Shown: positions 7,512-15,051 of the stretch, piece by piece
Layout of the letters: every line of letters begins with the position of its first letter
Numbering within the stretch: the stretch's first letter is position 1
Source of the DNA: Saprospiraceae bacterium UBA7687
GTDB lineage: Bacteria > Bacteroidota > Bacteroidia > Chitinophagales > Saprospiraceae
DNA length: 17,749 bases
Reading direction: 5' to 3'
NCBI GenBank assembly: GCA_002482845.1
Contig: DLGT01000149.1
Span: 676 to 18,424 of the forward strand
The notes under the pieces: model-generated
What the model was told of the DNA's origin: nothing
Database searches by the model: none
Seen by the model: only the letters and a program-made list of their open reading frames with translations
Made by a program: the position numbers and the translations under genes

Positions 7512-10500
7512 TTAATCTATGTTTTCGAGAATTGGCTCATGTTTTAATGTTCTGAAATCTACTGCACTCACTGCTGATACGCCTGGTTCTACCATATAGA
7601 CGCCATAAAGGACATCTACTTCGGCCATAGTAGATTTGTTGTGCGTGACGATGATAAACTGGGATTCCGTACTAAACTTCTGGATGATACGATTGAATTT
7701 CTGGATATTAGCATCATCAAGTGGTGCATCTACTTCGTCAAAAATACAGAATGGTGCAGGTTTCAATAGATAAAGCGCAAAAAGAAGTGCTGTGGCTGTC
7801 AATGTCTTTTCGCCACCTGAAAGCTGACTCAAAGATTTTGGCTTTTTCCCCTTTGGTTTGGCTATTATTTCAATATCTGACTCTAACGGATTAGGTTCGT
7901 CTAGCAAGATCAAATCGCAAGTATCATCTTCCGTAAACAAACTTCTGAAGACTTCAATAAAACTAGTACGTACTTGCTCAAAAGCTTCCATAAATTGTTG
8001 GGTAGCAGTACCTTCTATTTCTTTAATGGTATCCATGAGACTTTCTTTGGCGTCGAGAATATCTTTGCGTTGGACATTGATATTGTCATACCTTTCCTTC
8101 ATCTCATTATATGCTTCTACAGCTAGTGGATTGACATCTCCATAACCAAGCATCCTAGACTTTATTTTTTCAAGCTCCTCTGTGAGTTGGTCATAATCGA
8201 TGCCTGATTCAGGTTCTTTATTGACGATGTCATTGACGGAGATATTAAATTCAATTCTTAATCGCTCACCTACGGCTTGGATTTGGAATTTTTGTTCTGT
8301 AAACTGATCTTTGAGCGTTTGGATAGATTGCTGAAGCGCGGATTGTGTGCGAGTAAGATTTCTGACTTGGTCTTCTATCTCATTAATGACATTTTTTGCT
8401 TTAAAATAATCTTGCTCAGCTTCACCAAGTGTAGATTGGTAGTTTTTCTTTTCTGTATATAATAGCTGCAACTCACCATCTAACTTGATAAGTTGATCTT
8501 CGATGTCTATTCGTTCGCGGTCTTCAGACATCAACCTTTGTTTGTCATTGGTGATTTTTATCTCCAAATCTTTTAGCCTAACATCTTTAAACTCCTTATC
8601 TTTTCGGAAATTACCTATGAGATTCTGTTGCCTGATGACTGCAATATTGTCGCTATTGTATTGTTCAGCAGAGACAGACATCTTTTCGCTGAGTTTGTCA
8701 ATGTCTTCATTTTGACCTTCAGATGGTTTGTCGAGTTCAACAATTTTGCCTTTAAAAGTCTTCATCTGTTGTTCAGACATAGATATACGAGACAGTAGAT
8801 CTTTGATTTGATCCTTTGCTACCTTTATTTTTTGGTCACTTTCGGTTTTTAACTGATTAAACGAGTTTATCTGGTGACTTAACTTAATTCGTTCTTGGTC
8901 AATATTTTGTAGCTCTTTCTTTATCTTTTCTATACTAGTAACATGGTCAGTCGCTTTCACTTTGGTCAATTCAATTCTGACTTTCTCCAGCTCTGTATTA
9001 TGTTCAAGTTTGATCTTATTATTTTCTTCCAGAAATTCAGCTAGCTTCTCAAGATTTTGTTTCCTACCAATTTTTTTTCCTTCGAATAGTCCTACTGAAC
9101 CACCTGAAATACTATATCCTGACTTTAAAAATGTACCTGTAGATGATATGATGGTCACATTTTCATTCACATCTGACAATTGCTCTATTTCGCCATCATA
9201 AACAAAACAATCGCCCAAGATAGCATCCAAAAGAATCTGATATTTACTTGGTACCTTAACCACATCAGCAGCAGGAATGAGTTGTTCTACATTTACTTTT
9301 GTACTCTTTCTAGGCTTTATTTTGTCAAGGAGAAAAAAGTTTGCTTTACCTTTTTGTGAGTTTTTGAGTAGGGAAATACCTTGAATTGCTTCAGACATAT
9401 TTTCCACAACAAAATAATTCAGATATTGCTCTAGATATAACTCAATAGGTGCTTTGTAAGCTTCCTGTACGTCTAAAATATCAGACAAAATGGTCAAATC
9501 CTTACGCCAATGATCATTCAAAAACTTGATAGACTCCGGAAATCCTTCAAAATTATCTATCATACTTTTGAGTAGATCGTATTCATTTTGTTTGGAGTCA
9601 ATGTTTCTGTTGATCTTATTGAGCTCGTCTTGCAATTTGTCTCTCCTACTTTCTAACTCCGCTACACGTGCTTTACGACCATTTTCAGTTTCTTGGAGCA
9701 TGTTTAGTTCTGTCTCCTTGGCTGTAAAAGTCGATGATAATTGATCTACAGTAGCATTCGCTCTTAAAAACTCTTGTTCTTTTGATAAAAGCGAGTCATT
9801 GATTCTTTGTATATCTCGTTCGTTATTCTCAATTGAGTTCTTGTGGATGGCAATATTTTTTTCAAGGTCAAAAACTTGACGTTCTATCTCTTGTTTTTCT
9901 TTTTGTTTGATATCAAAACTTACCTTTGCAGCATTGTACTCAAGCTTTGTCGCATCATATACTTCCTTAGACTTCAGCAAGGTTTGTTTGAGCACTTCTT
10001 CGACCGCAAGTTCATTCTGAAGTCTAATTTGTAAGGCTTCTGCTTCCGTAAGCGTCTTTTGCAATTCTACTTCATTATCAGCAATGACTTTGATGAGTTG
10101 CTCTTTGTTTTGCTTTTTAAATCCAAGTTTTTGGGACAACAATCCTTTTTCGCCTTCTCTAGTTCTGATCTGATAGACCATTTCATTGAGACGTTTTTGC
10201 TGATCGCTGAGTGCTATTTCTTTGTCAGCATTGGCTTTTTTCTCTTTTTCGAGATTTGCTTGATGTTTATAAAGTATGACATCATTTTCTCTATATTGAT
10301 CTTGTTCTCTAACGAGTTGATCAGAGATACCTTTATATTTCTGTTTCAGATGTTGAATAGAAAAAACGGCATGTTTGATGCTCAGTTCTTTATATTCGGC
10401 CTTAAGGTCAAGATACTTTTGGGTACGTTTAGCTTGTTTTTCGAGAGATTTTAGGTTTCCTTCTATCTCAAATAATAAATCGTCTATCCTATTTAAGTCT

Positions 10501-11057
10501 TCAGTCGCACTTTTGAGTTTAGACAAAGTCTCACGCTTACGGATTTTATATTTGGAAACACCAGCAGCTTGCTCAAACATCCTACGACGAGCATTATCCT
10601 TATCGGCTAGTATATCATCAACCATACCTAATGCTATAATAGCATAAGAATTGGACCCAATACCCGTATCTAAGAATAAAGAATTGATATCTTTAAGCCT
10701 ACATACTACATTATTTAATCTATACTCAGACTCTCCACTTCTGTAAAGCGTCCTAGATATTGTAACTGTTTGATATTCTGTAGGAAGAATGCCTTTAGTA
10801 TTCTCAAAGGTAAGCGCAACCATAGCTGTAGCCGCTTCCTTTTTTGTCTTTGTACCATTAAATATGACATCGGACATGGACTCGAGGCGCAATTCTTTAC
10901 TTTTTTGCTCACCGAGAACCCATCTAATTGCATCCACAATATTGGATTTGCCCGACCCGTTAGGACCGACTACACCTATAACATCTTCGTTAAAATTGAG
11001 GATGGTATCATTGGCAAAACTTTTAAATCCCTTTATCTGAAGGCTCTTTAATCTCAT
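7512..11057 (-). CDS. smc: Chromosome segregation protein SMC
   Basis: Structural maintenance of chromosomes ATPase (1181 residues), which with ScpA/ScpB compacts and segregates the chromosome. The N-terminal head has Walker A GPNGSGKSN (31-39). Long coiled coils (about 165-500 and 680-1000, rich in K, E and Q) flank a hinge domain around 510-665, with glycine-rich SGYSISGGSVG just after it. The C-terminal head has signature LSGGEKTL (from about 1079) and Walker B FCIFDEVDAPLDDAN (about 1103-1117), then IVTHNKSTM. I start at ATG 11057 (MRLKSLQIKGFKSF, the usual SMC N-terminus). A TTG at 11066 would add three residues but overlaps a likely -7 promoter box. Confidence 0.97.
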   Translation of the reverse strand: MRLKSLQIKGFKSFANDTILNFNEDVIGVVGPNGSGKSNIVDAIRWVLGEQKSKELRLESMSDVIFNGTKTKKEAATAMVALTFENTKGILPTEYQTVTISRTLYRSGESEYRLNNVVCRLKDINSLFLDTGIGSNSYAIIALGMVDDILADKDNARRRMFEQAAGVSKYKIRKRETLSKLKSATEDLNRIDDLLFEIEGNLKSLEKQAKRTQKYLDLKAEYKELSIKHAVFSIQHLKQKYKGISDQLVREQDQYRENDVILYKHQANLEKEKKANADKEIALSDQQKRLNEMVYQIRTREGEKGLLSQKLGFKKQNKEQLIKVIADNEVELQKTLTEAEALQIRLQNELAVEEVLKQTLLKSKEVYDATKLEYNAAKVSFDIKQKEKQEIERQVFDLEKNIAIHKNSIENNERDIQRINDSLLSKEQEFLRANATVDQLSSTFTAKETELNMLQETENGRKARVAELESRRDKLQDELNKINRNIDSKQNEYDLLKSMIDNFEGFPESIKFLNDHWRKDLTILSDILDVQEAYKAPIELYLEQYLNYFVVENMSEAIQGISLLKNSQKGKANFFLLDKIKPRKSTKVNVEQLIPAADVVKVPSKYQILLDAILGDCFVYDGEIEQLSDVNENVTIISSTGTFLKSGYSISGGSVGLFEGKKIGRKQNLEKLAEFLEENNKIKLEHNTELEKVRIELTKVKATDHVTSIEKIKKELQNIDQERIKLSHQINSFNQLKTESDQKIKVAKDQIKDLLSRISMSEQQMKTFKGKIVELDKPSEGQNEDIDKLSEKMSVSAEQYNSDNIAVIRQQNLIGNFRKDKEFKDVRLKDLEIKITNDKQRLMSEDRERIDIEDQLIKLDGELQLLYTEKKNYQSTLGEAEQDYFKAKNVINEIEDQVRNLTRTQSALQQSIQTLKDQFTEQKFQIQAVGERLRIEFNISVNDIVNKEPESGIDYDQLTEELEKIKSRMLGYGDVNPLAVEAYNEMKERYDNINVQRKDILDAKESLMDTIKEIEGTATQQFMEAFEQVRTSFIEVFRSLFTEDDTCDLILLDEPNPLESDIEIIAKPKGKKPKSLSQLSGGEKTLTATALLFALYLLKPAPFCIFDEVDAPLDDANIQKFNRIIQKFSTESQFIIVTHNKSTMAEVDVLYGVYMVEPGVSAVSAVDFRTLKHEPILENID

Positions 11058-11062
11058 AAGGC

Positions 11063-11093
11063 GCAAAGATAATACATAATTTGTCTAATAAAA
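11063..11093 (-). promoter_or_regulatory. Candidate promoter for smc
   Basis: On the minus strand TATCTTTG (11070 to 11063) matches the TAnnTTTG -7 consensus. A TTTT at 11093-11090 lies 19 bases further up where TTTG is expected. The -7 box ends 5 bases before the smc ATG, so transcription would begin at or close to the start codon, giving an almost leaderless mRNA. Confidence 0.35.
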
Positions 11094-11309
11094 TCACATT
11101 TAAAGACATATATTTAACTGTAATATTTTATTAAGTGTGTTGCCAATTACTACATATATTAGATTTGAAAAAAACTTTCCAAATTGGTAAAATCCTTTAA
11201 TTGAAATTTTCAAAATTCATATATAAAGACCTAAAGTAACTATTCAAGCATATTTGGCCTATTATTATGTTAATATTTAACAAAAAAATCATTTAACATG
11301 AAACTTTTT

Positions 11310-11340
11310 TTTGTAATATGATATTTAAGGTCTAATATTG
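11310..11340 (+). promoter_or_regulatory. Candidate promoter for the DksA-like gene
   Basis: TTTG (11310-11313) and TAATATTG (11333-11340) are separated by 19 bases. This fits the Bacteroidota sigma factor pattern TTTG-N19-TAnnTTTG with a single mismatch. The start of transcription would be near 11346, leaving a leader of about 20 bases before the ATG at 11368. Confidence 0.6.
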
Positions 11341-11367
11341 CACCAATTTTTAAGAAATAATAGATTT

Positions 11368-12087
11368 ATGTCTACACCAACGAATGTAACAACACGATAT
11401 AGTGACGATGAATTGAAAGAATTCAAAGACCTTATCGATAAAAAATTAGATAAAGCCAGAGAGCAATATGCAAATCTGAAAGAGCAACTCAAAGATATTA
11501 CTGAAAATAATAACGATGATTTTGCGAAGGATATCACAGATTTCTCTTCCATCCAATCTGAAGTGGAGATGCTAAACAATATGGCAAACCACCAACGTAA
11601 ATATATTCAGGATCTTGAAAACGCATTGATTAGGATTAATAATAAATCTTATGGTATCTGCGTAGTATCAGGTGAATTGATCGAGAAAAAACGTTTACTT
11701 GCAGTGCCTACTACCACAAAATCAGTCATTGCTAAGACTCAGTCTGAAATGAAGGATATTCAAGTAGTACCAAAAGACAAACAACGTGGATTTGATGATC
11801 TAGAAGATGAAGATGATGGTAAACCAGCGAGAAAAGCTGAGCCTAAAAAACCAGTTATCATTACAAAAGTAATCAAGAAACCTACTTTGAGCAAATCATC
11901 GTCAGCTGATCTTGACGATGATGATCTTGATAAAATATTCTCAGAATTAGATGTTATCAAAGAACTTGACGAAGCGGAACTTGGTATTGATGATGAAGAT
12001 GATGACTCTTTCGCAGATGATGAGGATCTTGACATGATCGCAGATGATGATCCAGAAGAGTATGATGACGAAGATGATATGGAATAA
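11368..12087 (+). CDS. TraR/DksA-family protein with degenerate zinc finger and acidic tail
   Basis: A 239-residue protein starting at ATG 11368; an upstream in-frame TTG (11338) lies inside the probable promoter. Residues 12-90 form a coiled coil (YSDDELKEFKDLIDKKLDKA onward), as in DksA. The finger region YGICVVSGELIEKKRLLAVP (95-114) aligns with DksA without gaps, but of the four zinc ligands only Cys98 remains: the others are Ser101, Ser119 and Ala122. Known DksA proteins bind the RNA polymerase secondary channel; that role is inferred. Residues 145-239 are a low-complexity tail, with a Lys/Pro-rich linker and then long Asp/Glu runs, unusual for DksA. The single-gene unit ends at a strong terminator. 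Confidence 0.85.
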   Translation: MSTPTNVTTRYSDDELKEFKDLIDKKLDKAREQYANLKEQLKDITENNNDDFAKDITDFSSIQSEVEMLNNMANHQRKYIQDLENALIRINNKSYGICVVSGELIEKKRLLAVPTTTKSVIAKTQSEMKDIQVVPKDKQRGFDDLEDEDDGKPARKAEPKKPVIITKVIKKPTLSKSSSADLDDDDLDKIFSELDVIKELDEAELGIDDEDDDSFADDEDLDMIADDDPEEYDDEDDME

Positions 12088-12116
12088 TTTCTTCAAAATT
12101 GACATCAATAAATAAT

Positions 12117-12154
12117 AAAAAAAGGCTTGGTCTAGATCAAGCCTTTTTTATTTA
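12117..12154 (+). terminator. Intrinsic terminator after the DksA-like gene
   Basis: GGCTTG (12124-12129) and CAAGCC (12138-12143) form the core stem, lengthened by an A run pairing with six T residues (12144-12149). The loop is GTCTAGAT. It lies 30 bases after the stop codon and insulates the trp operon promoter downstream. Confidence 0.92.
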
Positions 12155-12215
12155 TAAAAGATTGGTCATTCATTAAATAAAAGATTAAATTGAAAAAATA
12201 TTCAATAAAATCTCA

Positions 12216-12243
12216 TTGAATTATAAAAAACTCCTTTTCTTTG
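12216..12243 (+). promoter_or_regulatory. Candidate trp operon promoter
   Basis: TTG (12216-12218) and TTTCTTTG (12236-12243) are separated by 17 bases. The second element matches TAnnTTTG except for its second base. Transcription would begin near 12249, about 12 bases before the leader-peptide ATG at 12262, a sensible arrangement for an attenuated operon. Confidence 0.45.
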
Positions 12244-12261
12244 CATCAAAATAAATATTAA

Positions 12262-12318
12262 ATGATTTTTCAAAATACAAATTGGTGGCATATTCAAACT
12301 CTCAAATCAGGAAGTTGA
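12262..12318 (+). CDS. trpL: Tryptophan operon leader peptide
   Basis: An 18-codon ORF encodes MIFQNTNWWHIQTLKSGS, with two adjacent Trp codons (TGG TGG at 12283-12288). It is followed 30 bases later by a strong intrinsic terminator just upstream of trpE. This mirrors E. coli trpL, a 14-residue peptide with tandem Trp. The TGA stop (12316-12318) falls in a segment able to pair with the 5' arm of the terminator. A ribosome finishing the peptide would therefore block the antiterminator, while one stalled on scarce Trp-tRNA would not. The peptide itself probably has no function other than being translated. No ribosome binding site is obvious, as is normal in Bacteroidota. Confidence 0.8.
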   Translation: MIFQNTNWWHIQTLKSGS

Positions 12319-12387
12319 GTAGCTAATCATTTTGTATTAATAGATATAAGCGGCTTATCAGATTCCTGGTAAGTCGCTTTTTTTTTT
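12301..12387 (+). promoter_or_regulatory. trp attenuator (regions 1-4)
   Basis: Proposed elements: region 1 CTCAA (12301-12305) can pair with region 2 TTGAG (12315-12319). Region 2, extended to GTTGAGTAGCT (12314-12324), can pair with region 3 at 12349-12359 over nine of eleven positions, counting two wobbles, forming an antiterminator. Region 3 otherwise pairs with region 4 to make the terminator. Trp shortage would stall the ribosome at 12283-12288, freeing region 2 and letting transcription reach trpE. The terminator is solid; the competing pairings are weaker and inferred by eye. Confidence 0.6.
12348..12387 (+). terminator. Attenuator terminator upstream of trpE
   Basis: AAGCGGCTTATCAG (12348-12361) pairs with CTGGTAAGTCGCTT (12366-12379), 14 bp with two G-T wobbles, around an ATTC loop. 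It is followed by an uninterrupted T run to 12387. It precedes trpE by 21 bases and follows no complete gene other than the leader ORF, which is the hallmark of an attenuator. Confidence 0.9.
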
Positions 12388-12408
12388 GCTTAAAATTGAA
12401 TTTATAAA

Positions 12409-13797
12409 ATGATAAACATACATACTCATTCCATCAAAATGCTTTCTGACCTCACTACTCCCGTGAGTCTTTTCTTAAAGCTTAGAGAACATTTTCCAGA
12501 GATTTTATTATTGGAAAGTTCAGACTATTCCAGCAAAGAAGATAGTCAGTCTTTTATTTGTTTTGAGCCATTACTTACTTTGAAATATGTAAATGCGCAA
12601 TACGAACTTAAAAACCATTTGAATAATGAAGTAAGATCACAAATAGCTAAGAATGCCACAACTGCCATTCAAACTTTATTAGATGCTATTGAAGCTAAAA
12701 ATAGCGACAATGATCGGTTCAATGGAGTTTTCGGATATACTAGTTTTGATATGGTTCAGGAATTTGAAGGACTTAAATTTGATCCTAACAAATCAAATTA
12801 CGGCATTCTTGCCTTGAGATATGATCTATTTAGATACATCATCGCTTTTGATCATTTTTATGACGAATTGTATCTTATTGAAAATGAAGTAGAAGGACAA
12901 GGGAGCACTTTGGACAAAATCCTTAGTATCATCAGCCGTCAAGACCATCAGACCTACCCTTTCAGTAAAATTGGTGAAGAAAGTGGCAATATGACTGATG
13001 ATGATTATCTCGATATCGTTCAAAAAGCAAAGGCACACTGTCAACGTGGTGATGTTTTTCAAATGGTTTTATCCAGAAGGTTTACTCAATCATTCAAAGG
13101 AGATGAATTTAATGTCTATCGTGCCTTAAGGTCTGTCAATCCAAGTCCATATTTATTTTATTTCGATTATAGTAGTTACCGCATTTTTGGTTCGTCACCT
13201 GAGGCACAAATGGTCGTACATGAAGGTAAAGCGGAGATACACCCTATCGCTGGAACCTTCAGACGCACAGGAGATTATACGCAAGATCAGTTGCTAGCCA
13301 AAAAACTATCAGATGATCCAAAGGAAAATGCAGAACACATTATGCTCGTAGATCTTGCCAGAAATGACCTAAGTAAAAATTGTGTAGAAGTCACTGTTTC
13401 TAAATATAAGGATGTACAGTTTTTCAGTCATGTGATACATTTGGTTTCCAAGGTAGTTGGTAATATTAAAGCAGGTATCTCTGGCTATCAAATTTTTGCT
13501 GATACTTTTCCTGCAGGAACTTTATCAGGAGCACCAAAATACAAAGCATTGCAACTCATTGATACTTACGAACCTACAGCTCGTTCATTTTATGGTGGTG
13601 GCTTAGGTATCATTAAACTTAATGGAGACTTAAATCATGCCATCATCATTCGTTCATTTTTGAGTATGAATGGTCAGTTGCATTACCAATCTGGAGCAGG
13701 TATCGTCATAGATAGTGTACCAGAAAGTGAATTGCAAGAAGTGCATAATAAATTGGCAGCGTTAAAAAGAGCAATGGACCTAGGGGAAAATCTGTGA
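12409..13797 (+). CDS. trpE: Anthranilate synthase component I
   Basis: Chorismate-binding subunit (462 residues) that, with TrpG, converts chorismate and glutamine to anthranilate. The Trp feedback motif LLES is at 34-37 in the expected N-terminal context (TTPVSLFLKLRE). Catalytic-domain motifs follow: DVFQMVLSRRF, NPSPYLFYFDY (from 244), GSSPEAQMV, IHPIAGTFRR (277-286), ENAEHIMLVDLARND, TFPAGTLSGAPK and RSFYGGGLG. The start at 12409 gives a usual-length N-terminus; Met11 (12439) is an alternative. The last residues, GENL, and the TGA stop coincide with the beginning of a GTGAT repeat array, which probably replaced the native 3' end. Expression is governed by the upstream attenuator. Confidence 0.97.
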   Translation: MINIHTHSIKMLSDLTTPVSLFLKLREHFPEILLLESSDYSSKEDSQSFICFEPLLTLKYVNAQYELKNHLNNEVRSQIAKNATTAIQTLLDAIEAKNSDNDRFNGVFGYTSFDMVQEFEGLKFDPNKSNYGILALRYDLFRYIIAFDHFYDELYLIENEVEGQGSTLDKILSIISRQDHQTYPFSKIGEESGNMTDDDYLDIVQKAKAHCQRGDVFQMVLSRRFTQSFKGDEFNVYRALRSVNPSPYLFYFDYSSYRIFGSSPEAQMVVHEGKAEIHPIAGTFRRTGDYTQDQLLAKKLSDDPKENAEHIMLVDLARNDLSKNCVEVTVSKYKDVQFFSHVIHLVSKVVGNIKAGISGYQIFADTFPAGTLSGAPKYKALQLIDTYEPTARSFYGGGLGIIKLNGDLNHAIIIRSFLSMNGQLHYQSGAGIVIDSVPESELQEVHNKLAALKRAMDLGENL

Positions 13798-13847
13798 TCT
13801 GGTGCCCTGTGATCGGTGATGAGTGATCTGTGATTTGGTGATCGGGT
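13791..13847 (+). repeat. GTGAT repeat array, left copy
   Basis: Six GTGAT words lie at 13794, 13809, 13816, 13823, 13830 and 13838, mostly 7-8 bases apart, joined by C, T or G bases. The first supplies the TGA stop of trpE. The segment at 13826-13842 is the inverted counterpart of 14374-14398: GATCTGTGAT is shared exactly, followed by similar bases. Together the two arrays bracket the four-helix-bundle gene. Confidence 0.8.
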
Positions 13848-13918
13848 AAAAACATGGAAAGATCTTTGGTATTTGTAATTTAACATTAATATTATATTTA
13901 AAATTTAAAACATTGAAA

Positions 13919-14287
13919 ATGAGACAAGAGGATTTTAACGAACAATTTAGAAACAGAACAAAAGTAAATTCTGTAAAAATTATAAAGATAGTATCAAAAA
14001 TAAAATACTCAGACGAAAGTAGCGTCATTAAAAAACAGATCGTAAAGTGTGCCACATCTGTAGCTGCAAATTATAGAGCAGTTTGTAGGGCTAGATCTGA
14101 GAATGAAAAATTTGCGAAACTTTGTATTGTTGTAGAAGAAGCAGATGAAACTCTTTTTTGGCTCGAAATTTTGGTGGAATGTGAAATAATATCCCAAGAA
14201 ACAATTAACGAAGTATATAGTGAAGGATTGGAAATCTTGAAAGTTATGTCATCTTATAAAGATAAATTGAATCCGAAAAATAAATAA
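13919..14287 (+). CDS. Four-helix-bundle protein (S23/23S rRNA IVP-like)
   Basis: A 122-residue, largely helical protein of the four-helix-bundle family (TIGR02436, related to proteins encoded in 23S rRNA intervening sequences). The family pattern is clear: FRNRTKVNSVKIIKIVSKI, then VIKKQIVKCATSVAANYRAVCRARS (helix 2, with the conserved S-ANYR and RARS segment), then FAKLCIVVEEADETLFWLEILVE and a C-terminal helix. The start is ATG 13919; an in-frame TTG at 13913 is less likely. It has no known enzymatic activity, and family function is unsettled. Its place between trpE and trpG, with inverted GTGAT/ATCAC arrays on both sides, indicates insertion into the operon. It should be transcribed with the trp genes. 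Confidence 0.87.
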   Translation: MRQEDFNEQFRNRTKVNSVKIIKIVSKIKYSDESSVIKKQIVKCATSVAANYRAVCRARSENEKFAKLCIVVEEADETLFWLEILVECEIISQETINEVYSEGLEILKVMSSYKDKLNPKNK

Positions 14288-14370
14288 TACTTCTGAAAAA
14301 TAAGATTTAGTATAATTATATTTTAAATTTTATATAAAAACAGAATTACCAAACATTAAAAATTAGTAAA

Positions 14371-15000
14371 ATGTCACTAAATCACAAGATCACAGATCTT
14401 TTTAATTACGATGACACAAGATCACAAGATCACAAGATAGTTATCATCGACAATTACGACTCCTTCACATATAACCTGGTGCATCTTATCAATGAAATCA
14501 TAGACGGGGAAGTTACCGTTTTGCGTAATGACCAGTTCGATATAGAAGCATTAGAAGCTTTTGATTATATCATCTTGTCTCCCGGTCCAGGCCTACCAGA
14601 AGAAGCAGGATTGCTCAAAGATGTCATAAGGAAGTATGGCACTACCAAAAAGATATTTGGAGTTTGTTTAGGCTTACAAGCCATTGGAGAAGTATTTGGT
14701 GGACAATTAAAAAATCTGTCTAAGGTATTTCATGGTATGAAGACTATTATGAAACAAACAGAAAATAAAGACCCAATCTTTGAAGGTATCAATCTAAGTT
14801 TTGAAGCAGGGAGATATCATTCTTGGGTGATAAATAAAGAAAGTTGTCCTGATGTCTTATTAATCACAGCTGTAGATGAAGAAGGCGAAATCATGGCGGC
14901 ACGTCACAAAGATTTGGACATTTATGGTGTACAGTTTCATCCCGAATCTATCATGACACCCGATGGAAGAAAGATGTTAACTAATTTTTTGAAGTTGTAA
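14371..15000 (+). CDS. trpG: Anthranilate synthase component II (glutamine amidotransferase)
   Basis: Class I glutamine amidotransferase subunit (209 residues) that supplies ammonia to TrpE. Motifs: IVIIDNYDSFTYNLVHL (23-39), LSPGPGLPEEAG, GVCLGLQAIGEVFGG with nucleophile Cys99, GRYHSW, and QFHPES with catalytic His190 and Glu192. The usual His after CLG is Leu here, as occurs in the family. Normal TrpG begins at MKIVIIDNYDS. Here the position before Lys22 is His (CAC), and the preceding 20 residues, including NHKITD and RSQDHK, are translated from an ATCAC repeat array. No in-frame start codon lies between 14371 and the conserved core, so the extension is apparently real. The array probably replaced the native start. 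Confidence 0.95.
   Translation: MSLNHKITDLFNYDDTRSQDHKIVIIDNYDSFTYNLVHLINEIIDGEVTVLRNDQFDIEALEAFDYIILSPGPGLPEEAGLLKDVIRKYGTTKKIFGVCLGLQAIGEVFGGQLKNLSKVFHGMKTIMKQTENKDPIFEGINLSFEAGRYHSWVINKESCPDVLLITAVDEEGEIMAARHKDLDIYGVQFHPESIMTPDGRKMLTNFLKL
14374..14438 (-). repeat. ATCAC repeat array, right copy
   Basis: ATCAC words lie at 14381, 14389, 14421 and 14429, with near-copies at 14373 and 14413. They are spaced by 8 bases and read AGATCACA in tandem. On the minus strand this is GATCTGTGAT plus GTGATCTT units, i.e. the left array (13791-13847) inverted. It lies inside trpG and encodes most of its first 21 residues. Confidence 0.8.
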
Positions 15001-15006
15001 ACCATC

Positions 15007-15046
15007 TTAGCAAATCAACAAATAAATCGATTAGATAAATTAGCAA
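15007..15046. repeat. Short AT-rich repeat between trpG and trpD
   Basis: TTAGCAAATCAAC, AATAAATC, GATTAGATAAATTAGCAATTA: degenerate heptamer-like words filling the 51-base gap. TTAGCAAATC and GCAAATCAAC also occur at 4588-4628. It is probably a dispersed low-complexity repeat; it also has to carry the ribosome entry region of trpD. Confidence 0.45.
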
Positions 15047-15051
15047 TTAAT

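Larger units (their letters stand above)
11058..11367. other. Divergent promoter region between smc and the DksA-like gene
   Basis: This 310-bp AT-rich region separates two divergently transcribed genes. Besides the two promoter candidates listed separately, no ORF, repeat or hairpin of note was seen. Confidence 0.6.

Noticed and set aside
10059..10454. 131-codon plus-strand ORF inside smc
   Set aside because: It lies antisense to coiled-coil coding sequence; its Phe/Leu/Ile-rich composition is the expected antisense of Lys/Glu/Gln codons.
11338..11367. TTG start adding ten residues to the DksA-like protein
   Set aside because: It overlaps the -7 element of a well-spaced promoter, and the ATG at 11368 begins the normal-looking protein.
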